DNA of 26,565 bases from SXXK01 sp046074645 (GTDB lineage Bacteria > Planctomycetota > Planctomycetia > Planctomycetales > Planctomycetaceae), in assembly GCA_046074645.1 (NCBI GenBank), contig JBJTOP010000393.1:1-26565 (forward strand). Reading direction: 5' to 3'. The notes below the pieces were generated by a model. It made no database searches, was not told where the DNA came from, and saw nothing but the letters and a program-made list of their open reading frames with translations. A program made the position numbers and the translations under genes. Below, in pieces: positions 25,251 to 26,565 of this stretch (the stretch's first letter is position 1; each line of letters starts with the position of its first letter).

Positions 25251-25363
25251 AAAATCCGGATTTTCGAAGTTTTCGGCAGAACCGCTGTGATCGCTACAGT
25301 CACAACAATTGTTACATCCAGCAGAACCCGTGCCATTGATGCAACTGCTACAATCGTTACATC
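25251..25363. promoter_or_regulatory. Cluster of short palindromes and direct repeats
   Basis: This AT-richer stretch holds a perfect 14 bp palindrome AAAATCCGGATTTT (25251-25264), an inverted repeat TGTGA-N9-TCACA (25286-25304), the palindrome AACAATTGTT (25304-25313) and two direct copies of ACAAT(T/C)GTTACATC (25305-25318, 25350-25363). The density of symmetric sites suggests protein binding, but the regulator and target are unknown. Confidence 0.35.
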
Positions 25364-25943
25364 TTAACATCGAGGTAAGTTGTTTGCAGAAAGGGGTTTA
25401 AACTTGCAGACTCATTTGGGGACATTTGAGTCCCTTTTATTGCTCGTATGAAAAGCTTTGCGCGATGTAAAGACAGCTTGTCAAGTTTGCTTAGCGCTTT
25501 GCGCCGGCCGGAGTCACCTGAGTCTGAGTTTGTGAGCGGTTCGGCGTCAGCCAGGAGCTCCCGCCCAACCGCTGGTTCCAAACGCTGGTCAGCCGCATGG
25601 CGGCAGCCTGCGGGCAAAGTCCCCCCGCCACCGCCCTCGCCAGCGCGCGCACCTTCGGTGCGAAAAGTACGGCCCTGAGGTGCATGGCACCTGCAGCGAA
25701 AATTCCAGAGATTTTATTGGTATGCGCATCATTTGGTGCAACACCGGGGACAGTCCCCGCGGGCACGGCGGCAGGCGTGCACCAGCGGCCGCTGGCCGGG
25801 CGGTAAAATCGGCACAAACCGAAGAATTCCCAGAAACCGCAACGACTGCGCCGTTGCCAGGGACAGTCCCCGCAGTCGCAGACACCGGGGAAATGAGGCG
25901 GGCCGTGGCCGGCAAAAATGGCCCGTTACGGCCCAAAGGCGCA

Positions 25944-25987
25944 TGGCACCTGCAGCGACGTGGTCTGGCACCTGCAGCGACGTGATC
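25944..25987. repeat. 22 bp tandem duplication with CTGCAG core
   Basis: Two 22 bp units (25944-25965, 25966-25987) differ by one base. The 15 bp core TGGCACCTGCAGCGA also occurs at 25685-25699 and, as a separate tandem pair, at 26081-26095 and 26096-26110, with a degenerate copy near 26354. Confidence 0.85.
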
Positions 25988-26489
25988 AGCCGCATGGCGG
26001 CAGCCTGCGGGCAAAGTCCCCCGCCACCACCCACGCCAGCGCGCGCACCTTCGGTGCGAAAAGTACGGCCCTGAGGTGCATGGCACCTGCAGCGATGGCA
26101 CCTGCAGCGAAAATCCCGGAGATTTTATTGGCATCCGCATCATTTGGTGCGGCACCGGGGACAGTCCCCGCGGGCACGGCGCGGACGTGCAACAGCGGCT
26201 GATGGCCGGGCGGTAGAATCGTCAAGAACCGAAGAGTCCCCAGAAACCGCAACGACCGCGCCGTTGCCGGGGACAGTCCCCGCAGTCGCAGACGCCGGGG
26301 CAATGATGTGGGCCGCGGCCGGCAAAACGGGCTTGTTACGGCCCTGAGGTGCATGGCGCCTGTCGCGAAAATCCCAGAGATTTTATTGGTATGCGCATCA
26401 TTTGGTGCGGCACCGGGGACAGTCCCCGCGGGCACGGCGGCAGGCGCGCACCAGCGGCTGATCGCCGGGCGGTAGAATCGTCACAAACC

Positions 26490-26516
26490 GAAGAGTCCGA
26501 AGAGTCCGAAGAGTCC
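26490..26516. repeat. 9 bp triplet repeat in the third unit
   Basis: GAAGAGTCC is repeated three times (26490, 26499 and 26508). The equivalent place in the other two units has a single copy, so this is a local expansion specific to the third unit. Confidence 0.9.
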
Positions 26517-26565
26517 GCAGAAACCGCAACGACTGTGCCGTTGGCAGGGACAGTCCCCGCAGTCG

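Larger units (their letters stand above)
24926..25589. other. Long intergenic region upstream of the His-rich protein
   Basis: No gene could be supported here. It contains the leader of the His-rich gene (24926-25074), a bidirectional terminator-like hairpin (25075-25112), a palindrome-rich stretch (25251-25363) and a weak hairpin at 25409-25432 (GACTCA/TGAGTC, 12 nt loop) followed on the plus strand by CCCTTTTATT. The last part (about 25450-25589) is unremarkable and runs into the repeat block. Confidence 0.5.
25590..26565. repeat. Complex repeat block with GGGACAGTCCCC palindromes (right flank)
   Basis: A 29 bp module (25590-25618 and 25987-26015) and a GCACC-TTC-GGTGC hairpin (25649-25661, 26045-26057) match the left-hand array in the same orientation. 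Each leads into a larger unit present at about 25668-25935, 26065-26343 and, cut by the window edge, 26337-26565. Every unit has two copies of a GGGGACAGTCCCC-type palindrome: 25746-25758, 25859-25871, 26157-26169, 26269-26281, 26415-26427 and 26546-26558. Two of the six (25859, 26546) begin AGGG instead of GGGG. No transposase, and no plausible protein, lies in the block. It is likely a genome-wide interspersed, REP-like family. Confidence 0.88.

Noticed and set aside
25286..25304. CRP-like site TGTGA...TCACA
   Set aside because: The spacer is 9 instead of 6 bases, so it does not fit a CRP/FNR operator; kept only as part of the palindrome cluster.
25589..26435. Several open frames in the right repeat block (100-190 codons, both strands)
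   Set aside because: They repeat the same translated phrases (for example GTVPG) because of the repeat units, and are open on both strands; there is no start signal or family match.

Overview
The window looks like chromosomal DNA from a planctomycete (Planctomycetales-type). It carries several families that are abundant and characteristic there: three DUF1501 proteins, one PSCyt1/DUF1549/DUF1553 surface cytochrome, two DUF1559 pseudopilin-like proteins ending in an H-x9-DG signature, and a Flp-like membrane segment of the kind seen in planctomycete small envelope proteins. This placement is inferred from family content; there is no rRNA or other species marker. No tRNA, rRNA, CRISPR array, integrase or transposase was seen.

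Layout, left to right. (1) 1-299: tandem repeat array with a 116/123 bp period, ending directly beside the stop codon of lptD. (2) 301-3312 (-): LptD-like outer-membrane protein, with a good sigma70-type promoter at 3425-3454. (3) 3632-4990 (+): DUF1501 protein, overlapping 4 bp tail-to-tail with a small YkgJ-type cysteine-cluster protein (-). Upstream of the latter on the same strand are a membrane-anchored Gfo/Idh-like protein and a DinB-fold protein. (4) 7383-9565 (+): TerC-family membrane protein overlapping 4 bp with truD. (5) 9649-15030 (-): a cytochrome/DUF1553 gene followed by two different DUF1501 genes. (6) 15186-23350 (-): a tightly packed type II secretion / type IV pilus-like operon in the order GspE-like ATPase, three consecutive GspF-like membrane proteins, three short prepilin-like proteins, two DUF1559 pseudopilins. 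Most junctions are 1-4 bp stop/start overlaps. (7) 23450-24925 (-): a 491-residue protein with a Flp-like N-terminal membrane helix, two CxxCG knuckles and a long Pro/His-rich tail built from tandem repeats. (8) 24926-25589: non-coding region with a strong bidirectional terminator-like hairpin and a cluster of short palindromes. (9) 25590-26565: a complex repeat block with three copies of a unit of about 270-280 bp and six copies of a GGGACAGTCCCC palindrome. It shares a 29 bp module with the left-hand array.

The most interesting block is the secretion/pilus-like operon. It has one short ATPase without the N-terminal domain of classical GspE, three divergent GspF paralogues instead of one, and five pseudopilin-like proteins (two with the +5 Glu, one with Asp, two without any acidic residue). 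No secretin, GspC, GspL, GspM or prepilin peptidase lies in the window. The downstream cytochrome/DUF1501 genes and the upstream His-rich envelope protein are on the same strand and could belong with it, but that is inference from position.

Many long open frames in this GC-rich window, especially antisense to lptD, DUF1501, DUF1553 and inside the repeats, are shadows and have been left out. Start codons were re-chosen from family N-termini, ribosome-binding sites and overlaps; several are GTG.
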